From JANQRV01 sp964533785 (GTDB lineage Bacteria; Bacteroidota; Bacteroidia; Chitinophagales; Saprospiraceae), in assembly GCA_964533785.1 (NCBI GenBank), contig CAZHNG010000006.1, positions 1-49,422 on the forward strand: a stretch of DNA of 49,422 bases, given 5' to 3'. The translations under genes were made by a program, and so were the position numbers. This document shows, in pieces, positions 48,976 to 49,422 of the stretch. The first letter of the stretch is position 1. Each line of letters starts with the position of its first letter. The notes beneath the pieces are model-generated. The model had not been told where the DNA came from and did not search any database. It saw only the letters and a program-made list of their open reading frames with translations.

Positions 48976-49422
48976 ATGCAAAATTTTCAAGCTCAATCCA
49001 ATCAGATGTTAGTTTATTCAACAAAGCAGATGAATGCTTTATTCAACAACGTTCGAACCGAAGATGATTTTCAAGCATTTGAAACCATCTTTCACCAGTA
49101 TTATCATTATTTATGCAGCGTAGTTTGCCGTATTATCAAATGTGAACATCAAGCAGAAGAGATCGTATTAGATGTCTTTTGCAAACTATGGGCAAACCGC
49201 AAAAAACTGACTATTGATATCAGCTTAAAAGCACTACTGGTTACTTCGGTAAAAAACCGTTCGATAGATTATCTGCGAAAAAAGACGAAAACCAATAAAT
49301 TAGCGCAAGAACTTGCTGAAAACGACTACACTTTTTATGAATCGCCTGAGAATTCGCTGATATACAAAGAACTTAACGAAGAGATCGAAACCTGGATCGA
49401 AGCTCTTCCGCCCAAAGGGAAA
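48976..49422 (+). CDS. Sigma-70 family (ECF) RNA polymerase sigma factor, 3' partial
   Basis: The frame is open from ATG 48976 to the window end (149 residues). Region 2 is clear: FETIFHQYYHYLCSVVCRII, AEEIVLDVFCKLWANR, LKALLVTSVKNRSIDYLRKK; the start of region 4 is IEALPPKGK. ECF sigma factors of this class in Bacteroidota usually come with a FecR-like anti-sigma factor and SusC/D genes, so a glycan-uptake unit probably continues outside the window. The 5' region holds a LacI-type palindrome. The gene is cut by the window edge, not broken. Confidence 0.9.
   Translation, partial: MQNFQAQSNQMLVYSTKQMNALFNNVRTEDDFQAFETIFHQYYHYLCSVVCRIIKCEHQAEEIVLDVFCKLWANRKKLTIDISLKALLVTSVKNRSIDYLRKKTKTNKLAQELAENDYTFYESPENSLIYKELNEEIETWIEALPPKGK

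Noticed and set aside
1..49422. tRNA, rRNA or prophage genes
   Set aside because: No tRNA-like cloverleaf, rRNA word or phage structural gene was noticed on either strand, though a covariance search was not possible.

Overview
The window looks like a chromosomal scaffold piece from a member of the Bacteroidota, most likely a Saprospiraceae/Lewinella-like organism. The basis is the type IX secretion C-terminal sorting domains, PKD-module adhesin-like proteins, a TamA/TamL-like and TamB pair, a carboxypeptidase-regulatory TonB receptor, DUF2911, DUF2157 and GDYXXLXY proteins, a Thermus-type isocitrate dehydrogenase and a TAnnTTTG-type promoter. No rRNA, tRNA, phage, plasmid origin or CRISPR array was seen. 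The sequence has one 100-N scaffold gap (15069-15168), inside a tandem repeat.

Layout. 1-2.1 kb: 3' part of a secreted protein with six Kazal-like units, PKD domains and a T9SS tail. 2.4-10.3 kb: a CIA30-like protein, then the overlapping Omp85 (TamA/TamL-like) and TamB genes on the minus strand. 10.6-14.4 kb: a secreted protein, the DUF2157/GDYXXLXY membrane pair and xylose isomerase. 14.4-15.25 kb: a GxxExxY gene next to a 29-30 bp tandem repeat array interrupted by the gap. 15.2-21.5 kb: a probable metal-homeostasis block of TonB receptor, divergent Fur-family regulator, DUF2911 protein and an acidic secreted protein with three 531-bp repeats. 21.5-22.4 kb: a palindrome-rich spacer and two gene remnants that have both lost their 5' ends at one junction. 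22.6-24.6 kb: a Cys-rich secreted peptide with a lipoprotein, divergent from a BLUF-adenylyl cyclase closely resembling the photoactivated cyclase bPAC.

24.6-34.3 kb: Gfo/Idh/MocA oxidoreductase, beta carbonic anhydrase, isocitrate dehydrogenase, FMN alpha-hydroxyacid oxidase, two divergent nucleoside hydrolases and an S10 carboxypeptidase. 34.5-43.8 kb: a large SGNH-like/PVC-type propeller/cytochrome c lipoprotein, a REP-associated transposase with flanking REP hairpins, a 2OG-Fe(II) oxygenase, a polysaccharide deacetylase with a LamG-like domain, a guanine-deaminase-like enzyme, an NTF2-like gene without a clear start, a truncated cytochrome c and an SlyD-like FKBP. 44.1-49.4 kb: the edge of a probable sulfated-polysaccharide locus: heparinase II/III-like lyase plus sulfatase, a divergent LacI regulator, and a sigma-70 gene cut by the window end. 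Matching LacI-type palindromes lie before both lacI and the sigma gene.

The observations most worth following are the bPAC-like light-regulated cyclase, the transposase/REP family with a distant matching hairpin pair, the GxxExxY gene with inverted repeat relatives, the LacI-operator/sigma arrangement, and the repeat-expanded metal-locus protein.
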